From contig NZ_FWFY01000001.1 in NCBI RefSeq assembly GCF_900172345.1, positions 124,001 to 188,000 on the forward strand: DNA of 64,000 nt. The letters run 5' to 3'. A program made the translations under genes and the position numbers. The stretch is from Limimaricola soesokkakensis. Lineage in GTDB: Bacteria > Pseudomonadota > Alphaproteobacteria > Rhodobacterales > Rhodobacteraceae. Numbering within the stretch: position 1 is the first letter of the stretch; every line of letters starts with the position of its first letter. Of the stretch, positions 46,567-55,103 are shown in pieces. The notes beneath the pieces are model-generated. The model had not been told where the DNA came from and ran no database searches. It saw only the letters and a program-made list of their open reading frames with translations.

Positions 46567-46592
46567 CCCCCGCGCCAATCCGGCGCGAGGGG
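46567..46592. terminator. Bidirectional hairpin between ldtR and gloA
   Basis: CGCGCC pairs with GGCGCG around AATCC, extended by CCCC with GGGG past one unpaired A. It sits directly after the ldtR stop codon and eight bases from the gloA stop codon and can serve both strands. There is no T-run. Confidence 0.55.
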
Positions 46593-46599
46593 AACGGGC

Positions 46600-47028
46600 C
46601 TACCAGTGGCCCGTGTTCTCCATGCTCGCCCATGGCTCCTGCGGCGCCAGCGCGTCGCCGGCCTGCAGAAGCTCGATCGAGATGTTATCGGGCGAACGGA
46701 CGAAGGCCATGTGCCCGTCGCGCGGGGGGCGGTTGATGGTTACCCCGTTCTCTTGCAAGTGGCGGCAGGTCTCGTAGATGTCGTCCACGCGATAGGCGAG
46801 ATGCCCGAAATGACGGCTGTCGGAAGGCAGCCCGTCGTCGCCATCCCAGTTCCAGGTCAGCTCGACGGGGCATTCCTCCTGTCCGGGGGGCGCCATGAAC
46901 ACGAGGGTAAAGCGACCGCCCTCGCTCTCCTTGCGGCTGGTCTCCCTGAGCCCGAGAAGCTCGTAGAAGGCCATGCTCTTCTCGAGATCCTTCACCCGGA
47001 CCATGGTGTGCAGATATTTCAATGCCAT
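46600..47028 (-). CDS. gloA: Lactoylglutathione lyase
   Basis: 142 residues of the VOC superfamily. Metal-site and substrate motifs typical of glyoxalase I are LHTMVRVKDLEKSMAFYELLGL, VELTWNWDG, FGHLAYRVDDIYETC and FVRSPDNISIELLQ. It converts the glutathione hemithioacetal of methylglyoxal to lactoylglutathione. The open frame continues upstream (to 47319) but the ATG at 47028 gives the family N-terminus. It is convergent with ldtR. Confidence 0.93.
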   Translation of the reverse strand: MALKYLHTMVRVKDLEKSMAFYELLGLRETSRKESEGGRFTLVFMAPPGQEECPVELTWNWDGDDGLPSDSRHFGHLAYRVDDIYETCRHLQENGVTINRPPRDGHMAFVRSPDNISIELLQAGDALAPQEPWASMENTGHW

Positions 47029-47111
47029 CGCGGCGGTCTCCCTCTCATGCGCGGTCTTGCGCGACGCGGCGGAGCCTAGCACGCGACACGTGCGCTGCCA
47101 GTGCGGCAGGC

Positions 47112-48464
47112 TCAGAAGGCGGAGCGCAGCCCGAGGCTGAGGGTCGCTGCCTCTTCGTCGAAGAGATCGACATCCGACCAGCTGCGCCGCGTCTCGATAC
47201 CGATCTCGGGGTAGAAGCCATAGCGCTCCTGGCCGGGCAGGGCGACCCGGCCCTCGAGCCGCAACTCCGCGTCTTGGCGGCCGTCCAAGCTGTAGCGGCT
47301 TTCGGGATAATCGCGCCATTCGGCCTCGACGCCGAAGCCGAGCCGTGCGGGACCCAGCGGTCTGGCGACGTCGTAATCGATCCCGAGTGTCAGCCCGTCA
47401 TGCGCCAGATCGGGCGCATCGCCGGTCTGGCGGCGCAGCCGCGCGCTTAGCCCGAGGCCGTCGGCATTGTCGAGGCGTTGCGACCAGGCCAGCCTCAGGG
47501 TGGGCGTCCACCAATCGGTCCCGGTGTCTAGCCGGTTGCTGTATTGCGCGGCGAGCGCCAGATCGAGCCGCGCGCGTGGCTGGCGCAGCAACGGCCGGGC
47601 CAGCCCGAAGCGCAGCGTGTCGACATAGGGGTCACCGCCGTACCAGTGGCGCGCCACCTCGACCGAAAGATCGATCGGCATCTCTGGGCGCTCGAACCGC
47701 TGCGTCAGCCCGAGCAGCAACGCAGCCTGGGCGAAATCCGCGCCGCGCGCCTCCGGGGCCTGCCGCCGTGCGCTGTCGCTCAGCAGGTAGCCGCGCCCTT
47801 CCGCTTGCAGGTCGATCCAGGCCGGGCCGGGCAGGGCGGGGGCGGCGATTCCGTAGCGCGCCCCGGCCGACCCGGTCACCGCCGTGCCCGACAGCGCCCG
47901 CGCCGCGCCGGACAGCTCCAGCTCCACCGGCAGGCCCGGCAGGCTCAGCGTTTCGGAACGGCTGCCGCCATTGACGTTCGAGGAGGGCGCCACGCCGAAG
48001 CCGAGCCGCAGCGCCAGAGGGTTGCGCGCCGCCACGGCGCGGTAATCCGCAGCCAGCCCGGTGCGGGCGGCGGCGTCGGGCGCGTCCGGGCTGGCGCGGC
48101 GCAGCCAGATCTGGGCGCGGGTGAAGCGACCCTGCTGCGTCAGCGCGAAGGCCGCGAGACGCGCCGCGCGGAACCGCGCCGGCCCCTCGACCCGACCATG
48201 CGCTGCGGCGGCGAGCCGCGCCGCGCCGGCCCAGTCCTCGGCCCGCACCGCCGCCTCGGCCGCGAGGATCAGCGCCGTGGCGTCTTCGGGATCGCGCGTC
48301 AGCAGCGCCCGTGTCAGGGCCTGCGCGGTCTCGACCTGACCCGCCGCCAGCGCCTCGGCCGCGAGGCGGCGCATCGCGTCCGGGCCGATCTCCACCGGCG
48401 CGGCCATGGCCGAAGCGCCGAGCCAGAGCGCGGCCGCGAGGCAGAGCGATCCGAGGCGCATCAC
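47112..48464 (-). CDS. Slam-like outer-membrane protein (surface lipoprotein assembly modifier)
   Basis: 450 residues. A signal peptide (about 1-21) precedes a helical repeat region of TPR type (about 25-150; ALAAGQVETAQALTRALL, WAGAARLAAAAHGRVEG) and then a long beta-rich C-terminal half ending in ...LRSAF, a typical outer-membrane terminal signal. This TPR-plus-barrel layout is that of Slam proteins (DUF560), which move lipoproteins to the cell surface. It overlaps the upstream lipoprotein gene by four bases (ATGA), strongly suggesting a Slam/cargo pair. Identity of the barrel as Slam is by layout and context. Confidence 0.72.
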   Translation of the reverse strand: MMRLGSLCLAAALWLGASAMAAPVEIGPDAMRRLAAEALAAGQVETAQALTRALLTRDPEDATALILAAEAAVRAEDWAGAARLAAAAHGRVEGPARFRAARLAAFALTQQGRFTRAQIWLRRASPDAPDAAARTGLAADYRAVAARNPLALRLGFGVAPSSNVNGGSRSETLSLPGLPVELELSGAARALSGTAVTGSAGARYGIAAPALPGPAWIDLQAEGRGYLLSDSARRQAPEARGADFAQAALLLGLTQRFERPEMPIDLSVEVARHWYGGDPYVDTLRFGLARPLLRQPRARLDLALAAQYSNRLDTGTDWWTPTLRLAWSQRLDNADGLGLSARLRRQTGDAPDLAHDGLTLGIDYDVARPLGPARLGFGVEAEWRDYPESRYSLDGRQDAELRLEGRVALPGQERYGFYPEIGIETRRSWSDVDLFDEEAATLSLGLRSAF

Positions 48465-49513
48465 CGGTAGACGATGAAGCCGCCGGTCTCGCGCGCGGTG
48501 ACGTCGTCGAAGCGCGGGTCGTCCGAGTCGATCACCACGATGCCGACGATCTCTTCGGCCTCACCGCCGATGATCCCCAGATAGGTGCCGGATTCATAGA
48601 TCTCGACCTTGCCGTCCTCGAGCACCCGCCGACTCGACAGCGTGCCGCCGATCTCGCCATTGTCGCGCAGCGCGCCGGGGCCGACATCGAAGATCAGCGT
48701 CGGCGCGACCAGCGCCTCGTCGCCGCCGCCCAGCGTCAGAGGGTTGCCGTTCGAATCGAAGACCTGGCGGTTGTCGATCACGCCGCGGACCCCTTCGCCC
48801 GAATTGAAATCCTCGAAATCCACCGCGATCTCGATGTCGCCGGTGGTGTATTCGAGGCCGCCGGCACCGGCGAAGACGCGCATCCCCGCATAGTCGCCCG
48901 CGAACACCGCCTGGCCGTTCTGCGGCAGCTCGACGCCGCCATTGCGCTCGTAGAGAAAGCCGCCGAAGCCGTAGCTGCGATAGCTGCCGGTGCGCACGAT
49001 GGCAAAGCGCGAGCGCGGCTCCAGCTTGCCGTCGACCCGGACCTGGTCGCGGCTGACGCCGTAGATCGCGCGGTAGTCGAATTGATCGACCGTCTCGCCG
49101 GTGCGCGGGTCGATCACCGGGTCGCGCACGACGAGATCGTCGTCGGGCGTGCCGACACTGGCATAGAGTGCATAGCCCGCGAGGCTGTCGAAACCGTCCT
49201 GCCGCTGATAGGGTCGATCGCCGTCGAAGGCGATGTTGTCGACGGTGAAGCTGTCGCTCGCGGCGTTGTAGATCACCTCGGTGACGAAACCGCCGCCCTC
49301 GCCATCCTCGGCCTCGGTGCGGAAGATCGACTCGTCGGGCCCGGCCGTGGGACCTTCGGTGCCCTCGGGCGGCGTGCCGTCGCCGTCGAAGCCGCCGGTC
49401 TCTTCCTCTTCCTCGTCTTCCTCCGTCACTTCCTCTTCGGAGAACTCGAAGGGCTGGCCGTCGCCACAGGCGGTCAGCAGCAGCAATGCGGCAATGGAAA
49501 GTGGTCGGATCAT
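48461..49513 (-). CDS. TbpB-like surface lipoprotein (putative Slam cargo)
   Basis: 350 residues. The start MIRPLSIAALLLLTACGDG carries a lipobox LTAC with Cys16. An acidic linker (about 24-38, EEE and EEEEE runs) is followed by beta-rich sequence with strands such as GFGGFLYERNGG and a C-terminal barrel-like end (GTYLGIIGGEAEEIVGIVVI) that resembles transferrin-binding-protein B-type barrels. Its ligand is not clear; iron or heme capture is an inference from the family. It is upstream of the Slam-like gene and overlaps it. Confidence 0.72.
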   Translation of the reverse strand: MIRPLSIAALLLLTACGDGQPFEFSEEEVTEEDEEEEETGGFDGDGTPPEGTEGPTAGPDESIFRTEAEDGEGGGFVTEVIYNAASDSFTVDNIAFDGDRPYQRQDGFDSLAGYALYASVGTPDDDLVVRDPVIDPRTGETVDQFDYRAIYGVSRDQVRVDGKLEPRSRFAIVRTGSYRSYGFGGFLYERNGGVELPQNGQAVFAGDYAGMRVFAGAGGLEYTTGDIEIAVDFEDFNSGEGVRGVIDNRQVFDSNGNPLTLGGGDEALVAPTLIFDVGPGALRDNGEIGGTLSSRRVLEDGKVEIYESGTYLGIIGGEAEEIVGIVVIDSDDPRFDDVTARETGGFIVYR

Positions 49514-49673
49514 CGGGGCTGCCCTTCGGCCTGAGGCTCTTTGACCCCGACCATCCGGGGCCGGGTGGGAGCTGTCAACGCATGGGCCGGCGGCGCGGGC
49601 AGGCGGCTCGGCGATTGTTCCAATCCGGCCACGGGGCTATGCAGGCGCAAGCCACGAGTTACAGGAGACGACA

Positions 49674-50579
49674 ATGCCGCTGACGCCCGAGCAGAGCGCC
49701 GAGATCGAGGATCTTCGCGCCACCCCCCGACAGACGCTGCGCGCCGTTTCCGAAGGCGCCGAAAAGCATCTCTACAAGGCCCATCCGGTGCTCGACCACG
49801 GCTTCGTGCGGATGATCGACTACATGGGCGACGACGCCGCGATCTGCCAGGCCGCTAGGGTCAGCTACGGGCGCGGCACCAAGAGCGTGCAGAACGACGA
49901 GGGGCTGATCCGCTACCTGATGCGGCACTGGCACTCGACGCCGTTCGAGATGTGCGAGCTGAAGCTGCACGTGAAGCTGCCCGTTTTCGTCGCGCGCCAG
50001 TGGATCCGCCACCGCACCGCCAACGTCAACGAATACTCCGCCCGCTACTCGATCCTCGACCGGGAGTTCTACATTCCCCGCGCCGAAGACCTCGCCGCTC
50101 AGTCGGCGCAGAACAACCAGGGCCGGGGCGACGTGCTGGGCGAGGAGGAATCGGCCCGCGTGCTCGACTGGCTGCGCGAGGACGCGCACCGCGCCTATGA
50201 CCACTACGAGCAGATGATCTCGGACGACGGCCAGCAGGGCCTCGCGCGCGAGCTGGCGCGGATGAACCTGCCCGCCAACATCTACACGCAGTGGTACTGG
50301 AAGGTGGACCTGCACAACCTGTTCCACTTCCTGCGGCTCAGGGCCGACAGCCACGCGCAATACGAGATCCGGGTCTATGCGGATGCGATCTGCGAGATGG
50401 TCAGGGACTGGGTGCCCGCCGCCTACCGCGCCTTCGAGGAGTATCGCCTCGGAGGGGTGACGCTTTCAGCTTCAGGTGTAGAGTGCCTGCGTCGGATGCT
50501 CGCTGGGGAGGAGGTGACTCAGGAGACATCGGGGATGAGTGCGAGGGAATGGCGGGAGTTTAAGGGGGAGTGGCAGTAA
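49674..50579 (+). CDS. thyX: FAD-dependent thymidylate synthase
   Basis: 301 residues. The ThyX motif is [14 protein letters not shown] (Arg112 onward). It makes dTMP from dUMP using FAD and methylene-tetrahydrofolate, replacing ThyA. Other conserved stretches are LVFVARQ-like [29 protein letters not shown] and [20 protein letters not shown]. The last about 120 bases have codons ending in A or T more often than the rest, perhaps exchanged together with the AT-rich gene that starts directly after the stop codon. Confidence 0.95.
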   Translation: MPLTPEQSAEIEDLRATPRQTLRAVSEGAEKHLYKAHPVLDHGFVRMIDYMGDDAAICQAARVSYGRGTKSVQNDEGLIRYLMRHWHSTPFEMCELKLHVKLPVFVARQWIRHRTANVNEYSARYSILDREFYIPRAEDLAAQSAQNNQGRGDVLGEEESARVLDWLREDAHRAYDHYEQMISDDGQQGLARELARMNLPANIYTQWYWKVDLHNLFHFLRLRADSHAQYEIRVYADAICEMVRDWVPAAYRAFEEYRLGGVTLSASGVECLRRMLAGEEVTQETSGMSAREWREFKGEWQ

Positions 50580-51467
50580 ATGCTGTTACTATCTAAGCCG
50601 TTGGCCCAGGAATTGAAACGAGTATCCCAAAGTCTCCCGGACTTTGGCCGTAATATTGAGGCGCCTCATCTGCTCACCTACGATGACGTTTTGGAGGCGC
50701 ATTTCTGTATTGCTGACTACTTTATGGAGCAAGACTATGGAATTGGCGGGATTGGTCCGAAATCTGTTAATGGACTGGTATCTACTGTCGAGAGGCAGTG
50801 GATGGGATTTCAAGGCGTAACTGTTTACAAGAGTGAATACGAGCGGATAGCATCTTTGCTTTATGGGTTGATTAAGAATCATCCATTCCATGACGCAAAC
50901 AAGCGTACGGCGTTTCTTTGCGCGCTGCTTCAACTGCATAGGATGGGGCGTACCATAACAGTTGGGCAAAAGGATTTTGAAGATTTGATGGTGTCAATCG
51001 CCGACAACTCCATCAAGAGCAAGGCTGCAGTTAGAAAAATGGACAAGCAAGGCCATCCGCGTCCGGAGATAGCCTACCTTGGTAGATACTTGGAAAAAAA
51101 TTCTCGACGTTCTGCGCGACTGAGTAGGACAATCAAGTTTAGAGAGTTGAGGTACATCATAAGCAAGCACGGCTTTGACTTTGACAATCCATTTAAGGGT
51201 TCAATAGATATTGTTGTTAGGGAGGAAAAGACTGTTAGGGGATTCTTCCGCACAACGGTCGTAAAGAATAAGCGAAAAGTCGGCGCAATAGCTTATCATG
51301 GCGAAGGTGTTGATGTGCCTGACAACACACTGAAACACGTCAGGCAGATATGTGGGCTGACTGACCAAGATGGATTCGATGGTGAGGTTTTGCTCCGCGA
51401 TGCGCAGCCGACATTTCAACTCATCAACAGTTACCGAGAGGCTCTGCAGCGGTTGGCCTATCGCTAA
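50580..51467 (+). CDS. Doc/Fic-domain protein with C-terminal HicA-like region (novel single-gene toxin candidate)
   Basis: 295 residues. Residues about 30-140 form a death-on-curing (Doc/Fic) domain: YGIGGIGPKSVNGL resembles the Doc N-terminal helix pattern, and the catalytic motif is HPFHDANKR (His101-Arg109) followed by TAFLCALLQLHRMG. Doc and Fic enzymes phosphorylate or AMPylate proteins. Residues about 185-262 (KFRELRYIISKHGFDF, KGSIDIV, YHGEGVDVPDNTLKHVRQICGL) resemble HicA, but the HicA catalytic His position after GS is Ile. It is very AT-rich: 25 and 22 of 60 bases are G or C in 51121-51180 and 51181-51240. The start is immediately after the thyX stop, and the stop overlaps the cspA stop; no antitoxin gene fits. 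Confidence 0.75.
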   Translation: MLLLSKPLAQELKRVSQSLPDFGRNIEAPHLLTYDDVLEAHFCIADYFMEQDYGIGGIGPKSVNGLVSTVERQWMGFQGVTVYKSEYERIASLLYGLIKNHPFHDANKRTAFLCALLQLHRMGRTITVGQKDFEDLMVSIADNSIKSKAAVRKMDKQGHPRPEIAYLGRYLEKNSRRSARLSRTIKFRELRYIISKHGFDFDNPFKGSIDIVVREEKTVRGFFRTTVVKNKRKVGAIAYHGEGVDVPDNTLKHVRQICGLTDQDGFDGEVLLRDAQPTFQLINSYREALQRLAYR

Positions 51468-51670
51468 ACCTTCCGCAAATTCCCCGCCATCTCGCGCCCA
51501 TCCCGGCCCTCGATCAGCTCGAATTCCACCGGCTCGTCATCGGCGAGGCCGGTAAGGCCGGAGCGCTCGACCGCCGAGATGTGGACGAAGATGTCCTTGC
51601 CGCCATCCTCCGGCGCGATGAACCCATAACCCTTGGTGGTGTTGAACCATTTCACGGTGCCCTTCGGCAT
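51464..51670 (-). CDS. cspA: Cold-shock protein (CspA family)
   Basis: 68 residues. RNP motifs KGYGFIAPEDG and DIFVHISAV are intact in MPKGTVKWFNTTKGYGFI. It binds single-stranded RNA and DNA as a chaperone. The ATG at 51670 has GGGAG upstream; the in-frame ATG at 51721 would add an unneeded tail. The 3' end meets the Fic gene's 3' end with a four-base overlap. The 5' UTR spans about 100 bp up to the ArsC-like gene. Confidence 0.95.
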   Translation of the reverse strand: MPKGTVKWFNTTKGYGFIAPEDGGKDIFVHISAVERSGLTGLADDEPVEFELIEGRDGREMAGNLRKV

Positions 51671-51769
51671 GGCACTTACTCCCGTCACTTGAAGTCCGAC
51701 CGCACGCCTTGCGGTTGCCAAGGACAGTAGGTCGCGTGCAGGAAAGGCAAATCACAAGTGGAGGGAAAG

Positions 51770-52066
51770 ATGCGGGTTCTCGGGCTGAAGAACTGCGATC
51801 GTACGCGCGCCGCGATGAAGGCGCTGAAAGAGCAAGGGCATGAGCCGGTTCTGGTCGACGTGCGCGCCGAACCGCTGGCGGCAGAAGAACGCGCGGCGAT
51901 CGTCGCCACCTTCGGCGACAAGGCGATCAACCGGTCCTCGACCACGTGGCGCGCGCTCTCCGAGGACGAAAAAGCCCGGCCTGTGGCCGGGCTTCTGGAG
52001 GATCACCCGGCGCTGTTGAAACGCCCGGTGATCGAAGAAGGCGGCAACTACCGCCAAGGGCTCTAG
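51770..52066 (+). CDS. ArsC/Spx-like thioredoxin-fold protein
   Basis: 98 residues from [19 protein letters not shown], with the single-cysteine N-terminal motif NCDRTR of the YffB/Spx-like ArsC family. The C-terminal [14 protein letters not shown] matches the family ending. True arsenate reductase activity is doubtful because only one cysteine motif residue is seen; such proteins may act with glutathione. GGAGGG precedes the ATG; a GTG four codons earlier is an alternative start. It is convergent with thrS, four bases overlapping. Confidence 0.85.
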   Translation: MRVLGLKNCDRTRAAMKALKEQGHEPVLVDVRAEPLAAEERAAIVATFGDKAINRSSTTWRALSEDEKARPVAGLLEDHPALLKRPVIEEGGNYRQGL

Positions 52067-54015
52067 CCCCGGCGCAGGTCCGGGGGCGTCGCCTCGCCCT
52101 TGAGCCGCGCCAGCACCTCGTCGAGGGCCAGCACCTCGGAGCGGTTCTCGCCGAGGCGGCGCAGGCTGACGGTGCGCTCCTCGACCTCGCGGCCGCCGAT
52201 GGCGAGGATCACCGGCACCTTGCCGACCGAGTGCTCGCGCACCTTGTAGTTGATCTTCTCGTTGCGGGTGTCGGCCTCGGCGCGGATGCCCGCCTTCTTC
52301 AGCGCGGCGACCACCTCGTGCACGTAGTCGTCGGCATCCGAGATGATCGAGGCCACGACGACCTGGCGCGGCGCGAGCCAGAGCGGCAGGCGGCCGGCGT
52401 GGTTTTCGATCAGGATGCCGAGGAACCGCTCGAACGAGCCGAGGATCGCGCGGTGCAGCATAACGGGCCGCGCCTTGTCGCCCTTCTCGTTGACGAACTC
52501 CGCGTCCAGCCGGTCGGGCAGGTTGAAGTCGGCCTGGAAGGTGCCGCACTGCCACTCGCGCCCGATCGCGTCGGTGAGCTTGAAGTCGAGCTTGGGCCCG
52601 TAGAACGCGCCTTCGCCCGGATCGACGGTGTACTCGGCCCCGGCCTTCTGGATCGCCTTTTCCAGAGCGGTCTCGGCCTTGTCCCAGATCTCGTCCGAAC
52701 CCACGCGGGTTTCAGGTCGGGTCGAGAGCTTGATGTCGAACTTCTCGAAGCCGAGGTCGTGGTAGACCGAGGCGAGGAGCGCGATGAAATCCGCGCATTC
52801 CTGCTCGAGCTGGTCCTCGGTGCAGAAGATATGCGCGTCGTCCTGCACGAAGCCGCGCACCCGCATCAGCCCGTGCATGGAGCCCGAGGATTCGTAGCGG
52901 TGGCAGGAGCCGAATTCCGCGAGCCGCAGCGGCAGGTCGCGGTAGGACTTCAGCCCTTGGTTATACACCTGCACGTGGCAGGGGCAGTTCATCGGCTTGA
53001 GCGCGTTGGTGCGCTTTTCCTTCGCACCTTCCTCGTCGACCTCCACGATGAACATGTTTTCGCGGTAGGCCTCCCAATGGCCCGAGCGCTCCCACAGCAC
53101 CCGGTCGACGACCTGCGGGGTGCGGATCTCGCGGTAGCCGGCGGCGTTCTGGCGGCGGCGCATGTAGTCCTCGAGCGCGCGGTAGACGGTCCAGCCATTG
53201 GGGTGCCAGAACACCATGCCGGGCGCTTCCTCCTGCAGGTGATACAGGTCCATCTCGCGGCCCAGCTTGCGGTGGTCGCGCTTGGCGGCCTCCTCCAGCA
53301 TGGTCAGATGCGCCTTGAGCTCGTCGCGGTTGCGGAAGCCCACGCCCGAGATCCGCTGCAGCTGCGGGCGGCTCACATCGCCGAACCAGTAAGCGCCGGA
53401 GACGCCCATCAGCTTGAAGGCGTCGGCGGGCAGCTGGCCCAGATGCTGGAGATGCGGGCCGCGGCAGAGATCCTGCCAGTCGCCATGCCAGTACATGCGG
53501 ATCGGCGCGTCCTCGGGAATGCGGTCCAGAAGCTCGATCTTGAAGGTCTCGCCGCGCTCCTGGTAGTAGGCGCGCGCCTGCGCCCGGTCCCACACCTCGT
53601 TGCGGATCGGCTCGGACTTGGCGATGATTTCCTTCATCTTCTTCTCGATCGCACCGAGATCTTCGGGGGTGAAGGGCTCCGAGCGGTCGAAATCGTAGAA
53701 CCAACCGTTCTCGGTGACCGGGCCGATGGTGACCTTCACGTCGGGCCAGATTTCCTGCACCGCGCGGGCCATGACATGCGCGAAGGCGTGGCGGATCAGT
53801 TCCAGCGACGGCTCGGTATCCTTGGTCGAGTGGATCGCGATCTTGCTGTCATGCTGGATCGGCCAGCTCAGATCCCAGTGGTCGCCATTCACATTCGCAG
53901 AGATGGCCTTCTTGGCGAGGCTGGGCGAGATCGACTGCGCCACTTCGGCGGCGGTCACCCCGGCGGGGTAGTCGCGGCTGTTGCCATCGGGAAAGGTGAG
54001 GGAGATCTGGGCCAT
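52063..54015 (-). CDS. thrS: Threonyl-tRNA synthetase
   Basis: 650 residues. Domains in order are TGS (about 1-60), editing SAD (about 70-225, with [15 protein letters not shown] and [19 protein letters not shown]), catalytic class II core ([32 protein letters not shown] with its zinc cysteine, [23 protein letters not shown]) and the C-terminal anticodon domain. The ATG at 54015 ([11 protein letters not shown]) is the family start; an ATG ten codons upstream is less likely. It is divergent from the alpha/beta hydrolase gene. Confidence 0.96.
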   Translation of the reverse strand: MAQISLTFPDGNSRDYPAGVTAAEVAQSISPSLAKKAISANVNGDHWDLSWPIQHDSKIAIHSTKDTEPSLELIRHAFAHVMARAVQEIWPDVKVTIGPVTENGWFYDFDRSEPFTPEDLGAIEKKMKEIIAKSEPIRNEVWDRAQARAYYQERGETFKIELLDRIPEDAPIRMYWHGDWQDLCRGPHLQHLGQLPADAFKLMGVSGAYWFGDVSRPQLQRISGVGFRNRDELKAHLTMLEEAAKRDHRKLGREMDLYHLQEEAPGMVFWHPNGWTVYRALEDYMRRRQNAAGYREIRTPQVVDRVLWERSGHWEAYRENMFIVEVDEEGAKEKRTNALKPMNCPCHVQVYNQGLKSYRDLPLRLAEFGSCHRYESSGSMHGLMRVRGFVQDDAHIFCTEDQLEQECADFIALLASVYHDLGFEKFDIKLSTRPETRVGSDEIWDKAETALEKAIQKAGAEYTVDPGEGAFYGPKLDFKLTDAIGREWQCGTFQADFNLPDRLDAEFVNEKGDKARPVMLHRAILGSFERFLGILIENHAGRLPLWLAPRQVVVASIISDADDYVHEVVAALKKAGIRAEADTRNEKINYKVREHSVGKVPVILAIGGREVEERTVSLRRLGENRSEVLALDEVLARLKGEATPPDLRRG

Positions 54016-54173
54016 GTTCGGCCTCCTCGTCGGTTTGGCGCCCACGGAACGCCCGGTTGCGGGTTATGTGTGTCGGGGCTTGATGATCGGGCCGGACCGG
54101 CGTGTCAAGCGCGGGGCTTGTCATTGCAGCCGCGCGCTTCGATGCTGCGCCCCGACCAAGGACGGAGACGACC

Positions 54174-54911
54174 ATGCCCGACTTCACCAGCCCGCAGGGC
54201 CGCCGCATCGCTTATGACCTCACGCCGGGGGAGGGGCCGGGCGTGGTGTTCCTGGGTGGATTCCGCTCCGACAAGGAGGGGACCAAGGCGGTCTTTCTGG
54301 AGGACTGGGCAAAGAGGAATGGTCGCGCCTTCCTGCGCTTCGACTATTCCGGCCATGGCAGCAGCGGCGGCAGCTTCGAGGAGGGGGCGATCGGCGATTG
54401 GGCCGAGGACGCCGCAGCGGCGCTTTCGCTGACGACGGGCCCCCAGATCCTCGTCGGCTCCTCGATGGGCGGTTGGATATCGCTGTTGCTGGCGCGCGCC
54501 GTGCCCGAGAAGGTCGCGGGCCTCGTCACCATCGCCGCCGCGCCGGATTTCACCGAAGACGGGTTCTGGGCGGACATGACCGGTGACATGCGCAACCGTT
54601 TCGAGACGGAGGGCTTTCTCGACTACCCGTCGGATTACGGAGATCCGCTGCGGATCACCCGGCGCCTGATCGAGGAGGGGCGCGGTCACCTGGTGCTGCG
54701 CACGCCGCTGTCACTGCCTTTCCCGGTGCGGTTCCTGCAAGGCACGGCGGATGAGGATGTCTCTATCACTACGGCCATGCGGCTCATGGAGCATGCGGAT
54801 GGGCCCGACATGCGGCTGACTCTGGTCGACGGGGCCGATCACCGCTTTTCGACGCCTGACTGCCTCGATCTGATCGCGGCAAGCGTGGCCGAGGTTTCGG
54901 CCCGGGCCTAG
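54174..54911 (+). CDS. Alpha/beta hydrolase
   Basis: 245 residues. VVFLGGFRSDKEGTKAVFLE and RFDYSGHGSSGG are seen near the start, the nucleophile elbow is VGSSMGGWIS, and a catalytic Asp/His pair is likely in DEDVSI and GADHRFS. It resembles small carboxylesterases or palmitoyl-protein-thioesterase-like ABHD10 proteins. GGAG lies seven bases before the ATG at 54174. The substrate is unknown. Its end overlaps the small membrane-protein gene on the other strand. Confidence 0.87.
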   Translation: MPDFTSPQGRRIAYDLTPGEGPGVVFLGGFRSDKEGTKAVFLEDWAKRNGRAFLRFDYSGHGSSGGSFEEGAIGDWAEDAAAALSLTTGPQILVGSSMGGWISLLLARAVPEKVAGLVTIAAAPDFTEDGFWADMTGDMRNRFETEGFLDYPSDYGDPLRITRRLIEEGRGHLVLRTPLSLPFPVRFLQGTADEDVSITTAMRLMEHADGPDMRLTLVDGADHRFSTPDCLDLIAASVAEVSARA

Positions 54912-55078
54912 CGCCGGACGCGGCGGGCGAGAGGCTGCGCGAGGCGGTCGAAGCCCAGCGCGCCGAAAACCACCCCGGCCCAGCCCCAAATCGCCGCGAC
55001 GGTCAGCAGCCCCATGAAAAGCAGCACGCCGAGGGTGGCGAGAAACGCATTGGTGAAGTCCGGGGCGGGCTGGCGCAT
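54908..55078 (-). CDS. Small single-pass membrane protein
   Basis: 56 residues. The predicted peptide starts MRQPAPDFTNAFLATLGVLL and contains one long hydrophobic stretch (FLATLGVLLFMGLLTVAAIW), then GWAGVVFGALGFDRLAQPL and an arginine-rich end. Its ATG is 25 bp after the hisC-type gene stop codon on the same strand, so it may be the downstream cistron of that unit. The function is unknown. Confidence 0.6.
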   Translation of the reverse strand: MRQPAPDFTNAFLATLGVLLFMGLLTVAAIWGWAGVVFGALGFDRLAQPLARRVRR

Positions 55079-55103
55079 GGCGACCTCCTTGGCCCCTCGC
55101 GAG

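Noticed and set aside
51946-54432. 828-residue plus-strand ORF
   Set aside because: Antisense to thrS; a frame artefact of codon bias.
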